From Candidatus Pelagibacter sp. (lineage in GTDB: Bacteria > Pseudomonadota > Alphaproteobacteria > Pelagibacterales > Pelagibacteraceae), in assembly GCA_028097945.1 (NCBI GenBank), contig JAOHFJ010000016.1, forward strand, positions 1 through 16,275: DNA of 16,275 nt, in the 5' to 3' direction. The notes beneath the pieces are model-generated. The model worked only from the letters and a program-made list of their open reading frames with translations, was not told the DNA's origin and searched no databases. Each line of letters begins with the position of its first letter. The stretch's first letter is position 1. Positions 8,019 to 15,875 of the stretch are shown piece after piece. The translations under genes and the position numbers were made by a program.

Positions 8019-8514
8019 ATAAATAAATTATTCTATTAATAATTTCGCTTAACTTCAAAGAATTACATTTAATTCTATAGTCAGCTTCATTATAAATTTT
8101 TTTTCTTTCATAATAAATTTTTTTCACTGTTTCATCTAGGTTTTGCTTATATAAAAGAGGCCTTTGTCTGCTTTTCTTTAATCTCTTTATTAATACTGCT
8201 ATGGGAACATCTAACCAAAAACTTACTGATGATTTTTTTGCACTTTTTCTAATGGTATTATTTAAAAAAGCTCCACCACCCATTGATATAACTGATTTTT
8301 CTTTTTTTAGTTCAAAGAGAGTTACATCGTTTTCAATTTTACGAAAGTATCTTTCACTTTTATTTTTAAATATTAAATTAATTGATTGACCTTCTCTAGA
8401 CTCTATAATTTTATCAACATCAACAAAATTGTATTTAAGCTTTTTAGCCAAGTTTTTGCCAATTGTAGATTTTCCTACTCCCATCATTCCGGTCAAAGTA
8501 AGGTTTTTTATCAC
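7999..8514 (-). CDS. aroK: Shikimate kinase
   Basis: Phosphorylates shikimate with ATP, step five of the shikimate pathway. I choose GTG 8514 (171 residues), preceded at 5 bases by AGAAG (8520-8524), over an upstream ATG at 8592. With this start the active-site residues fall on the numbers known for Mycobacterium tuberculosis shikimate kinase: Walker A GMMGVGKS (9-16, Lys15), Asp34, Arg58, Gly79-81 (GGG), Arg117 (RPLL) and Arg136. The longer version would add 26 atypical residues and collide with the start of a small gene on the opposite strand. The gene is first in an aroK-aroB unit and overlaps aroB by 20 bases. Product certain; start well supported. Confidence 0.93.
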   Translation of the reverse strand: MIKNLTLTGMMGVGKSTIGKNLAKKLKYNFVDVDKIIESREGQSINLIFKNKSERYFRKIENDVTLFELKKEKSVISMGGGAFLNNTIRKSAKKSSVSFWLDVPIAVLIKRLKKSRQRPLLYKQNLDETVKKIYYERKKIYNEADYRIKCNSLKLSEIINRIIYLYEKSGN

Positions 8515-8586
8515 TTTAGCTTCTTTTTTGATTATGAATTTCCATAAATATGTCTTATTTATTGAGTTTAAATAAATTCTTAAAGT
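8515..8586. promoter_or_regulatory. Divergent intergenic region, aroK / small membrane protein
   Basis: These 72 bases separate the inferred GTG of aroK from the ATG of the small gene on the other strand. They are almost entirely A/T, with several -10-like hexamers (for example TAAATA at 8545-8550) and a TTGATT at 8528-8533, but no pair with good 17-base spacing that I would single out. Both the aroK-aroB unit and the rightward unit presumably start transcription here. No Shine-Dalgarno precedes the small gene. Confidence 0.35.
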
Positions 8587-8766
8587 ATGCAACTTAAATA
8601 CAATAGACAGCCAAGTTTAGGTAGTTCAATAATTAAAACTTTACTCAAGCTATTATTGATTATCGTTATTTTTATTTTTGCAATTTTTCTTGTAGAAAAA
8701 ATAAGCTTTCCTAGTCCAGAAAAAAAATACCAAATCGACGTTACTAATGAAATTAAAAAGCTTTAA
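8587..8766 (+). CDS. Small single-span membrane protein, unrecognised (59 aa)
   Basis: An open frame of 59 codons from ATG 8587 to TAA 8766, short enough to be missed by length-filtered gene finding. The protein starts MQLKYNRQPSLGSS, has one strongly hydrophobic helix at about residues 19-36 (all Leu/Ile/Val/Phe/Ala plus one Lys at its edge), then a polar tail (EKISFPSPEKKYQIDV) ending NEIKKL. Basic residues before the span predict an N-in, C-out orientation with the tail in the periplasm. Its last 20 bases overlap the start of the exported 578-residue protein, which suggests translational coupling and perhaps interaction. It fills what would otherwise be a ~230-base gap in a genome with almost none. 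I do not recognise the family. Supported by position, overlap and clean topology; no homology known to me. Confidence 0.68.
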   Translation: MQLKYNRQPSLGSSIIKTLLKLLLIIVIFIFAIFLVEKISFPSPEKKYQIDVTNEIKKL

Positions 8767-10483
8767 TTACATAATAGGCTTAGTAATCATTCTTTTTTAT
8801 ACGCCTCTTCAAAGTGAAGAGAAAAAAATTGATATTTGGGATAATAGTAAAGAAAAAAAATTAGAAACACCTAAAAAATTAGATAATGAGAGCTCATTAA
8901 AATCAAATATAAAACCACTTCAAACTATAGAAGCTGTTGAAAAAATTAAAATTCAAGAAGGTTTTGAAATAGATCCAAATGAGCAGAAAGTTTATGGAAT
9001 ATATGAGCCAGCAAATTATGATTTAAATCTAAATATGTGGTCAACTACTAAAGCTGAAGATTTAAGATCTAGCTTAAAAAGAATAAATAAAATTGATTTA
9101 TCAAGGTCTTCTGTTGAGATACTAGAGGCAATATTATTTTCATTTTCGTATCCACCTCAGGGAATGAATGAAAAAGAATTCGTAAATTTAAAAATAAATT
9201 GGTTGATTAAAAATAATAGAATAGAAATGCTAGAGAGTTTTTTGAAACAAAACGAACAATTTGAAAGTAAAAGTAAAGCGGTACAATATCTGGTTGATAA
9301 AAATATTGCTAGTGCAAATATAAAAGAAGGGTGTGAAAAAATAAAATTTATTGATGCAAAGATTAAAGATGCATATTTAGAAAAATTTAAAATATACTGC
9401 TTAATTTTTAATGAAAAAAATTCAGAAGCCCAACTTTTACTAGATCTTCTTCGAGAACAAAAGCAATCAAGCAAATTTTATGATGACAAAATTAATTTTC
9501 TTTTGGGAGTTACAGACAAAACTAGCAATAAAATAAATGAAAAAAGCCTTTTAAATTTTTATCTCTCAAGCATAACAATCACTGATTTCAAATATGAACC
9601 ATCAAATAAAACCAAACCAGAAATATGGAAATACTTGAACGCCGCTAACCTTATCAAGTTAGAGGATGCATCTGATAAAAAAAAGCTTAAAGAATTAGAA
9701 GTAGCGGCTGACAGTGATCAATTAGATAAAAATAAAATTTTTGAAATCTATAAACAAGTTCCTTTTAATTTAAATACTTTAATTAATGCTAAAAGCAATT
9801 ATAAAACATTAGATGAGACCGATGCTAGAGCACTTATATATCAAAAATTCCTTTTATCCGAAGAAGAAAAATCAAAAATTGAATACCTGTTTTTGTTAGA
9901 AGAATTATTTAAAAAATCCGATTTGACAAATATTTTCTCAAAATTTTTGAGTGATAAAATTGAAGAAATTGGTATTGAAAATTTACCAGAAAATTATCAG
10001 GAAGCTGCATCTGCTAGAATTATAACTGATGAAGATTTGATTTTAGGAAAAGTAAAATATAATGATAAAATTTTACATCAATCTAAGATTCTTAAATATT
10101 ACGTAGAGGGTGAGAATAAAAAAAAAGTTCAAAAAGATATTGATAAAATTTTTAAAAAAATCACTAAAAATAAAAAATACTTTATTTCAGCAAAAGATCT
10201 TGCTTTAGCAGACGCATTAATTAATGATGGTTTTTCATTACCTTCAAATTTTAAATATAATGAGCTTTCAAAAAAATTTGATGTACCAAAAAATTTGTTA
10301 AAATTAATTGACAATGACCAAAAAGCATTTTTAGCATTAAAGATAGTGGAGATAATCGGAGAAGACGAACCATATGAACTTGATCCCGAAACTATATATT
10401 TTGTTACAAATCTTTTGAATAAAATGAATTTAGTGACTATTAGAAATAAAGTTTTAAATTCTGCTCTACCATTAAGAACTTAA
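8747..10483 (+). CDS. Exported helical protein of unknown function (578 aa)
   Basis: Not recognised. Residues 1-23 form a good Sec signal peptide: basic MKLK, a hydrophobic core (YIIGLVIILFYTP), then a likely cut near LQS-E. The rest is hydrophilic, rich in Lys, Glu, Asn and Leu, with an extended low-complexity segment (~24-75) followed by predominantly helical sequence resembling a solenoid or TPR-like scaffold, though I cannot define clear repeats. Only two cysteines stand out (in the CEKIKF...KIYC segment, ~195-218). There is no second membrane span, catalytic motif or lipobox, so a soluble periplasmic protein is likely. It overlaps the small membrane protein gene by 20 bases and is followed 19 bases later by def. 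A role in periplasmic or envelope organisation is inference only. Confidence 0.8.
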   Translation: MKLKSFNYIIGLVIILFYTPLQSEEKKIDIWDNSKEKKLETPKKLDNESSLKSNIKPLQTIEAVEKIKIQEGFEIDPNEQKVYGIYEPANYDLNLNMWSTTKAEDLRSSLKRINKIDLSRSSVEILEAILFSFSYPPQGMNEKEFVNLKINWLIKNNRIEMLESFLKQNEQFESKSKAVQYLVDKNIASANIKEGCEKIKFIDAKIKDAYLEKFKIYCLIFNEKNSEAQLLLDLLREQKQSSKFYDDKINFLLGVTDKTSNKINEKSLLNFYLSSITITDFKYEPSNKTKPEIWKYLNAANLIKLEDASDKKKLKELEVAADSDQLDKNKIFEIYKQVPFNLNTLINAKSNYKTLDETDARALIYQKFLLSEEEKSKIEYLFLLEELFKKSDLTNIFSKFLSDKIEEIGIENLPENYQEAASARIITDEDLILGKVKYNDKILHQSKILKYYVEGENKKKVQKDIDKIFKKITKNKKYFISAKDLALADALINDGFSLPSNFKYNELSKKFDVPKNLLKLIDNDQKAFLALKIVEIIGEDEPYELDPETIYFVTNLLNKMNLVTIRNKVLNSALPLRT

Positions 10484-10502
10484 TTGGAATATAAATTTTG
10501 TT

Positions 10503-11027
10503 ATGGCGATTAGAAAAATATTAACTGAACCAGATCCATTTTTAAGACAAAAGTCCAAAAATGTGGAAACTGTAGATGAAGATATTCGATCATTAATGGA
10601 TGATATGCTTGAAACAATGTATGACGCTCCTGGTATTGGTTTAGCCGCTATTCAAGTAGGCGTTCCCAAGAGAGTCATTGTAATGGATTTAAGTAAAAAT
10701 GATGAAAAAAAAAATCCTTTATACTTTGTTAATCCAGAAATTATCTCAAAATCAAAAAATGAAGCTGCTTATGAAGAAGGGTGCCTTTCAGTACCAAATC
10801 AATTTGCCGAAATAAATAGACCTAATTACTGTAAAGTAAAATTTTTAAACTATGAAGGTAATGAAAAAATTATTGAGGCCGAAGGTTTACTTGCAACTTG
10901 TATTCAACATGAAATGGATCATCTTGAAGGAATATTGTTCATAGACTATTTATCAAAACTTAAAAAAAGTATGATAATCAAAAAACTCACAAAACAAAAA
11001 AAAACATTAGAGAGAATAGTTGTATAA
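10503..11027 (+). CDS. def: Peptide deformylase
   Basis: Removes the formyl group from N-terminal formyl-Met of new proteins at the ribosome; a metal (Fe2+) hydrolase. It has 174 residues, standard for type 1 enzymes. The three family motifs are intact: GIGLAAIQ (44-51), EGCLS (92-96, metal ligand Cys94) and QHEMDHL (135-141, ligands His136 and His140, catalytic Glu137). It is the first of the classic def-fmt pair, which removes and adds the formyl group respectively, with fmt starting 6 bases after the stop. It probably shares a transcript with the exported protein upstream (19-base gap). Confident call. Confidence 0.98.
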   Translation: MAIRKILTEPDPFLRQKSKNVETVDEDIRSLMDDMLETMYDAPGIGLAAIQVGVPKRVIVMDLSKNDEKKNPLYFVNPEIISKSKNEAAYEEGCLSVPNQFAEINRPNYCKVKFLNYEGNEKIIEAEGLLATCIQHEMDHLEGILFIDYLSKLKKSMIIKKLTKQKKTLERIVV

Positions 11028-11033
11028 ATATAG

Positions 11034-11954
11034 ATGTCTTTCAAAATTTTATTTATGGGGACACCTGAGTTCTCTGTTCCAATTTTAAAGTCTATCTTTG
11101 AGTCAAATCATAAAGTCCTAGAAGTTTATACTCAGCCTCCTAAAAAGAAAAATAGAGGACAGAAAATTCTTAATTCTCCAATTCATGAATATGCTAAAAA
11201 ACTAAAAATTTCTGTTCGTAATCCTGTTTCTTTAGATCAAAAGGAAGAAATAGAACACATAAAAAATTTAAAACCAGATATTGTTATAGTCGTTGCTTAT
11301 GGAAAAATTTTACCTAGCAGTTTGTTAAATTTAGAGAATATTCTTTTTATTAATATTCACGCGTCCTTATTACCTAGGTGGAGAGGAGCAGCTCCCATTC
11401 AAAGGGCGATTATGAATATGGATTGTGAAACTGGAGTCTCAATAATGAAAATAGAGCCTAAGTTAGACTCGGGACCAGTAATGCTACAATCAAAAGTAAA
11501 GATCCATCCCAATTTAAACTGTGAGGAATTGAGTAATGAAATGTCAAAGATAGGCTCTAAACTAATCTTAGATGCACTAGAATTAATCAAAGAAAATAAA
11601 GCTAAATTCATAACACAAAATGAGTCCGAAGTTACCTATGCTAAAAAAATTGAAAAAACTGAAACTAAAATTAATTGGGACGAAGATGCAAAAAATATTG
11701 TAGCAAGAATTAATGCTTTAAACCCTAATCCAGGGTGTTGGTTTGAACTTGATGGATCAAGAGTAAAAATAATTAAGGCAAAAAAAGCAATTAGTGAGGG
11801 AAAACCAGGCACAGTTTTAGATGAAAAATTTACAGTAGGTTGTTCAAAAAACGCTGTTCAAATATTAGAAATTAAAAAAGAAGGAAAGCAAAAAATGACT
11901 ACAAAAGAATTTCTAAAAGGTAACAGAATAAAAATTGGTAAAAATTTAAAGTAA
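11034..11954 (+). CDS. fmt: Methionyl-tRNA formyltransferase
   Basis: Transfers a formyl group from 10-formyl-tetrahydrofolate to Met-tRNAfMet for translation initiation. It has 306 residues, typical length. The N-terminal Rossmann domain starts KILFMGTPEFSVP. The folate/catalytic block contains Asn107 and His109, followed by SLLPRWRGAAPI (111-122). Asp145 in LDSGP completes the Asn/His/Asp triad seen at 106/108/144 in E. coli Fmt. The C-terminal tRNA-binding barrel (~205-306, INALNPNPGCWFEL) is present. It sits 6 bases after def and one base before truA, so all three are almost surely co-transcribed. Confidence 0.98.
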   Translation: MSFKILFMGTPEFSVPILKSIFESNHKVLEVYTQPPKKKNRGQKILNSPIHEYAKKLKISVRNPVSLDQKEEIEHIKNLKPDIVIVVAYGKILPSSLLNLENILFINIHASLLPRWRGAAPIQRAIMNMDCETGVSIMKIEPKLDSGPVMLQSKVKIHPNLNCEELSNEMSKIGSKLILDALELIKENKAKFITQNESEVTYAKKIEKTETKINWDEDAKNIVARINALNPNPGCWFELDGSRVKIIKAKKAISEGKPGTVLDEKFTVGCSKNAVQILEIKKEGKQKMTTKEFLKGNRIKIGKNLK

Positions 11955-11955
11955 G

Positions 11956-12696
11956 ATGTTTAACTATCTATTAAAAATAGAATATGATGGAACAAATTTT
12001 GTTGGCTGGCAAAGCCAAAAAAATGGAAAATCAATACAAAATAGTATTGAAAAAGCTTTAAATAAAGTTTTAAAAACTAAAATTAGAATAGCAGGATCGG
12101 GAAGAACTGACAAAGGTGTTCATGCCTTATCTCAATATGCAAATTTTAAATTAAAAAAAAAAATAAATGAAAAAAAAACTTTCCTTAATTCTGTTAATCA
12201 CTTTCTAAAGAAAAGTTGTATATCAATTTTAGATGTAAAAACTAAGAACAACAATTTTCATGCAAGATTTAGTGCAAAGTTACGTACTTATGAATATTTA
12301 ATTATAAACAGACAGGGAAATTTATCAATCAATCGAGATAGAGCGTGGCATGTTAAAAAAAATATAAATTTAAAATTGTTAAAAAAGGGAGCTAAAATTC
12401 TAGAGGGGACACATGATTTTTCAATTTTTAGAGCATCGTCTTGTTCTGCCAAATCACCGATTAAAAAGATGCAACTAATAAAAGTTAGTAAGACTAATAC
12501 AAAAATTAAGATTAGATTTAGTTCAAAATCATTCCTACAAAATCAAGTAAGATCAATGGTTGGTTGTTTGAAGTATTTATCAACTGGAAAATGGAGCTTA
12601 GCTGACTTTAAAAAAGCTTTTAAGTCAAAAAAAAGAGAACTTTGCGCACCTCCTGCACCTGCTTGTGGTTTGTATTTACTCAATGTTAAATATTAA
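11956..12696 (+). CDS. truA: tRNA pseudouridine(38-40) synthase
   Basis: Converts uridines 38-40 in the anticodon arm of many tRNAs to pseudouridine. It has 246 residues, normal for TruA. The opening LLKIEYDGTNFVGWQ is diagnostic, and the catalytic aspartate is Asp52 in GSGRTDKGVHA. Later blocks RTYEYLI, GTHDFSIFRASSC and FLQNQVRSMVG also match the family. The gene is the third of def-fmt-truA, beginning one base after the fmt stop. Its TAA overlaps the converging glycosyltransferase stop by three bases, leaving no room for a separate terminator. Confidence 0.97.
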   Translation: MFNYLLKIEYDGTNFVGWQSQKNGKSIQNSIEKALNKVLKTKIRIAGSGRTDKGVHALSQYANFKLKKKINEKKTFLNSVNHFLKKSCISILDVKTKNNNFHARFSAKLRTYEYLIINRQGNLSINRDRAWHVKKNINLKLLKKGAKILEGTHDFSIFRASSCSAKSPIKKMQLIKVSKTNTKIKIRFSSKSFLQNQVRSMVGCLKYLSTGKWSLADFKKAFKSKKRELCAPPAPACGLYLLNVKY

Positions 12697-13466
12697 AATT
12701 TAAAGATATTTTTTCCACCGTATTTCTTCAAAGAATTTATCGATATAAAAAGAAGAGAAATAAAATTATCAATAATATTTAACTTATTATAATTTTTATT
12801 TATTTTCCAAATCCAATAGAGATTTCTTAGATTATTACTTTGTAGCGAATTTCTTCGAATTCTGTAATTGGTTAAATATTGTTGTAAACAATAGGCATGT
12901 CCGATTTTTTTGAGAAGTTTACATTTAAAAAAAAAATCTTCACAAATTTTTGTATCGGTAAATTTGATATTTCCAATAATATTTTTTTTTATCATCATAG
13001 TGCTGGTTGCAATAGATGTATTCTTTAAAAAACTAGTGTAATTGAGTTTTGAAGGATTATTTATCTTCTTTTTTTTCTCACCAAATGTTTTGTAATCAGT
13101 ATATGAAAATGGAAAATTATTATTTTTCATGAAATCGATTTGTTTTTTTAATTTATCTTTCTCCCATACATCATCAGAGTCAATAAACGCTAAATAAGGG
13201 GAATTAGATTTTTTTATTGCAAAGTTTCTACAAAAACCAGCGCCACGATTTTTATTAAGAAAAAAAACTTTGATGTTCTTATTTTTTGAGATTTTTTTTA
13301 AGATGTTTTTTGTTTCTTCATCTGAAAAATCATCAACTATAATTAATTTCCAATTTTTATAAGATTGTTTTAAAATGCTTCTGATAGTTTTTATAATAAA
13401 TTTAGAACTATTATAATTAGGTAAAATTATATCTATTTTCGTCTTTTCTTTTTTTTTATTCTCCAT
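12693..13466 (-). CDS. Glycosyltransferase, family 2 (GT-A fold)
   Basis: Transfers a sugar from a nucleotide-sugar donor, probably in surface polysaccharide or lipid glycosylation; donor and acceptor cannot be read from sequence. The 257 residues open with the GT2 nucleotide-binding strand IDIILPNYNSS (11-21), then LIIVDDFSDE (41-50) with the base-contacting Asp, NRGAGFCRN (73-81), and the DxD-type metal motif IDSDD followed by W (95-101). The C-terminal half is very basic and has a probable ED catalytic region (ICEDFFFKC). There is no clear membrane span. Its ATG lies 34 bases inside the SET-gene 3' end, yet has a good ribosome-binding site, AAGGA at 5 bases. It is the last gene of the dap unit and an isolated glycosyltransferase, without other sugar genes nearby. 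Confidence 0.88.
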   Translation of the reverse strand: MENKKKEKTKIDIILPNYNSSKFIIKTIRSILKQSYKNWKLIIVDDFSDEETKNILKKISKNKNIKVFFLNKNRGAGFCRNFAIKKSNSPYLAFIDSDDVWEKDKLKKQIDFMKNNNFPFSYTDYKTFGEKKKKINNPSKLNYTSFLKNTSIATSTMMIKKNIIGNIKFTDTKICEDFFFKCKLLKKIGHAYCLQQYLTNYRIRRNSLQSNNLRNLYWIWKINKNYNKLNIIDNFISLLFISINSLKKYGGKNIFKF

Positions 13467-13888
13467 CTAGATCCTTCCCTGACAATATAACCGCAACAAT
13501 TTTTTGATCTACAACGACATGGGTAATTTTTATAATCTTCGTCAAAACTAAAGCCATAGTCATAAGAAAATTCTTCATTTTTTTTTATATCTTTTATTGT
13601 ATGAACCCATACTTTTAAACCTGTCCCAGTTACCTCACAATTTGGGTTACATGAATGATTAATCAACCGTGCAGTGTTAAATTTAAAATCACCATCAAGG
13701 TCGTATCTTTTATTTAAATTAAATAAATAAATGGCTTTGTCATTATCGTACTTTGGGTTTTCTTCTGCTTCCTTTCTTGTAATTATTTTACCTTTATATT
13801 CAATTACTTTTGATCCTTTTTTTAAATCTCTAGATGCGTATAGACCAAAGTTATCAATTTTAGATCTTTTAACTTTATAGGACTTCAC
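13433..13888 (-). CDS. SET-domain protein-lysine methyltransferase
   Basis: A compact SET protein of 151 residues, predicted to methylate lysine side chains on a protein using S-adenosylmethionine. The core motifs are intact: FGLYA (14-18), EYKGKII (30-36), RLINHSCNPNC (74-84, the cofactor-binding NHSC knot) and EEFSYDYG (105-112, catalytic Tyr). A post-SET zinc motif CRCRSKNC (124-131) then GYI completes the fold, and the C-terminus is strongly basic (RWRIKKKKRRK). It starts with GTG overlapping the dapE TGA (GTGA), so it is translationally coupled to dapE. Bacterial SET proteins of this size are known, but their targets are mostly unknown; a basic or ribosomal/nucleoid protein is a guess. 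No pre-SET or DNA-binding domain. Confidence 0.9.
   Translation of the reverse strand: MKSYKVKRSKIDNFGLYASRDLKKGSKVIEYKGKIITRKEAEENPKYDNDKAIYLFNLNKRYDLDGDFKFNTARLINHSCNPNCEVTGTGLKVWVHTIKDIKKNEEFSYDYGFSFDEDYKNYPCRCRSKNCCGYIVREGSRWRIKKKKRRK
13472..13476 (-). promoter_or_regulatory. Ribosome-binding site of the glycosyltransferase
   Basis: AAGGA, read on the - strand and within GGAAGGA, lies 5 bases before the ATG at 13466. It supports that start even though it falls inside the SET-domain gene. Clear Shine-Dalgarno sites are uncommon elsewhere in this window. Confidence 0.6.
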
Positions 13889-15048
13889 TTAAAATAATCC
13901 TCAAGGATATTTTGATATATCTTAGTTAAATTTTTTAAATCTTTTAATGAAACGCATTCATCAATTTTATGCATTGTTTTATTTACCAAACCAAACTCTA
14001 GACAAGGTGAAATTTTTCTAATAAATCTTGCATCTGAAGTACCACCAGTTGTAGAAAAAACTGGTGTTATTTTAGTAATCCTTTTAATTATATTTTTAGC
14101 CATATAAATAGTTTTGTTCGGACTCGTAAGAAAAGACTCACCACTCACGTGAAAATCTATTTTAAATTTACACTTATTTTTTTTACATAAATTTTGAACC
14201 ACTGAATAAATTTTTTTCTTTAAACTATTGGATGTGTGAAGATTATTAAATCTTACATTAAATTGTGCTCTAGCCGTTGCAGGAATTACGTTAGTAGCCT
14301 TATTATCTACATTGATAGATGTAAATTCTAAATTAGACGGTTGAAAATTTTTGTTACCTTTATCTAATTTTTGTTCGTTGAGTTTTTTACATATTTTTAC
14401 CAATGTATTGATGGGGTTATTAGAGAGATGGGGATAAGCAACATGGCCTTGTGATCCAGAAATCACTATTGTACCTGAAATACTACCGCGTCTCCCAATT
14501 TTAATCATCTCTCCAAGCTTATTTGGATTTGTAGGCTCACCTACAATACAAAAATCTATTTTTTCTTTTCTTTTTTTTAGATAATCTACAACTTTTTTTG
14601 TTCCATTTATTGCTAACCCTTCTTCATCTCCTGTGATAAGAAAACTTATAGAACCATTAAATTTTCTTTTATTTTTTAAAAATTTTTCAACTGCAGACAA
14701 AAAACAAGCAATGGAGCTTTTCATGTCATTAGCACCTCTTCCAATTAAATGACTCTTTTTAATAGTTGGTTTAAAGGGATTAACCGTCCAGTCTTCAATA
14801 TTCCCTGGTGGCACAACATCTGTATGTCCAGCATAGCATAAATTGGGACTATTTTTCCCTAGTCTTGCATAAATATTTTTAATTGGCTTACTTTTTTTAT
14901 TTTTATCTTTAAACTCTAAAATTTTACATTTAAAACCTAACCTCTTTAACTGTTTTGCTAAATATCCTATGGCACCCGCATCTTTAGGTGTTACACTTGG
15001 AAATTTAATAAGCTCTTTAGCTAATGTAAGTTCATTAAAATTAGGCAT
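13885..15048 (-). CDS. dapE: Succinyl-diaminopimelate desuccinylase
   Basis: Hydrolyses N-succinyl-LL-diaminopimelate to LL-diaminopimelate and succinate in lysine and peptidoglycan precursor synthesis; a dinuclear zinc peptidase of the M20 family. It has 387 residues, normal. The metal ligands and catalytic residues are visible: His75 and Asp77 (AGHTDVVPPG), Asp108 (GRGANDMKSS), Glu142-Glu143 (TGDEEG), Glu171 (VGEPT) and His360 (NKTMHKIDE). The GRRGS...GHVAYPHL dimerisation-domain signature is at 186-208, and STTGGTSDARF at 332-342. Its ATG shares a base with the dapD stop (TAATG), and its stop overlaps the SET-gene start, so it is coupled on both sides. Confidence 0.97.
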   Translation of the reverse strand: MPNFNELTLAKELIKFPSVTPKDAGAIGYLAKQLKRLGFKCKILEFKDKNKKSKPIKNIYARLGKNSPNLCYAGHTDVVPPGNIEDWTVNPFKPTIKKSHLIGRGANDMKSSIACFLSAVEKFLKNKRKFNGSISFLITGDEEGLAINGTKKVVDYLKKRKEKIDFCIVGEPTNPNKLGEMIKIGRRGSISGTIVISGSQGHVAYPHLSNNPINTLVKICKKLNEQKLDKGNKNFQPSNLEFTSINVDNKATNVIPATARAQFNVRFNNLHTSNSLKKKIYSVVQNLCKKNKCKFKIDFHVSGESFLTSPNKTIYMAKNIIKRITKITPVFSTTGGTSDARFIRKISPCLEFGLVNKTMHKIDECVSLKDLKNLTKIYQNILEDYFK

Positions 15049-15875
15049 TAATCTCTCAATAGATCGTTAATAGATGTTTTGCTTCTTGTTTTCGAGTCAA
15101 CTTTTTTAACAATTACTGCACAATATAAAGATGGACCGTTTGGATTAGATTTATTTGGCAAACTACCTGGTACTACTACAGAGTAAGCTGGAACTTTTCC
15201 AAAAGTAATTTCACCAGTCGACCTATCTACAATTTTTGTTGAAGCTCCTATGTATACTCCCATTGAAATAACTGCACCTTCTTCAACTAAAACCCCTTCA
15301 GCTATTTCAGATCTAGCACCTACAAAACAATTATCTTCAATGATAACCGGACCAGCTTGGAGAGGTTCAAGCACACCACCAATTCCTGCACCACCAGAAA
15401 TATGACAATTTTTTCCAACTTGAGCACATGAACCAACAGAGGCCCAAGTGTCAATCATCGTTCCCTCATCAACATATGCACCTAAATTTACAAACGAAGG
15501 CATAAGCACAACATTTTTTGCAATATAAGACCCTCTTCTTACAACTCCATTTGGAACGTGTCGGTAACCAGCTTTTTTCCAATCTTGTTCTTTCCATTTT
15601 ACTGTTTTTCCTGGAACCTTATCGTACCAAGTTGTGTAAGGTCCTTTTGACATTGACATTTTATTTACTCTAAAACTTAAAAGAATTGCTTTTTTTATCC
15701 ACTGATTAACAATCCATGTACCGTTATTTTTATTAGCAACTCTAATTTTACCTGAGTCAACTAAACTAATTGTTTCATTTATAGCTTTTATAAGGTTTTT
15801 GTCTGATTTAGGTCCTACTTTTTCTTTAATTTCAAAACTTTCGTTAATAGTTTTTTCCAATTTATCTAAGTTCAT
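15048..15875 (-). CDS. dapD: Tetrahydrodipicolinate N-succinyltransferase
   Basis: Adds succinyl from succinyl-CoA to tetrahydrodipicolinate, the committing step of the succinylase branch of lysine/diaminopimelate synthesis. It has 275 residues, normal for DapD. The N-terminal helical domain (1-~100) is followed by a left-handed beta-helix of hexapeptide repeats (~105-225: [35 protein letters not shown]). Catalytic positions are Asp142 (GTMIDTW) and Glu190 (GARSEI), aligned with Asp141/Glu189 of the mycobacterial enzyme. The ATG lies 14 bases inside the end of the HAD gene and has a strong ribosome-binding site. dapE follows directly. Confidence 0.97.
   Translation of the reverse strand: MNLDKLEKTINESFEIKEKVGPKSDKNLIKAINETISLVDSGKIRVANKNNGTWIVNQWIKKAILLSFRVNKMSMSKGPYTTWYDKVPGKTVKWKEQDWKKAGYRHVPNGVVRRGSYIAKNVVLMPSFVNLGAYVDEGTMIDTWASVGSCAQVGKNCHISGGAGIGGVLEPLQAGPVIIEDNCFVGARSEIAEGVLVEEGAVISMGVYIGASTKIVDRSTGEITFGKVPAYSVVVPGSLPNKSNPNGPSLYCAVIVKKVDSKTRSKTSINDLLRD

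Noticed and set aside
8515..8592. N-terminal extension of aroK from ATG 8592
   Set aside because: Active-site numbering, a ribosome-binding site and the opposing small gene all favour GTG 8514.
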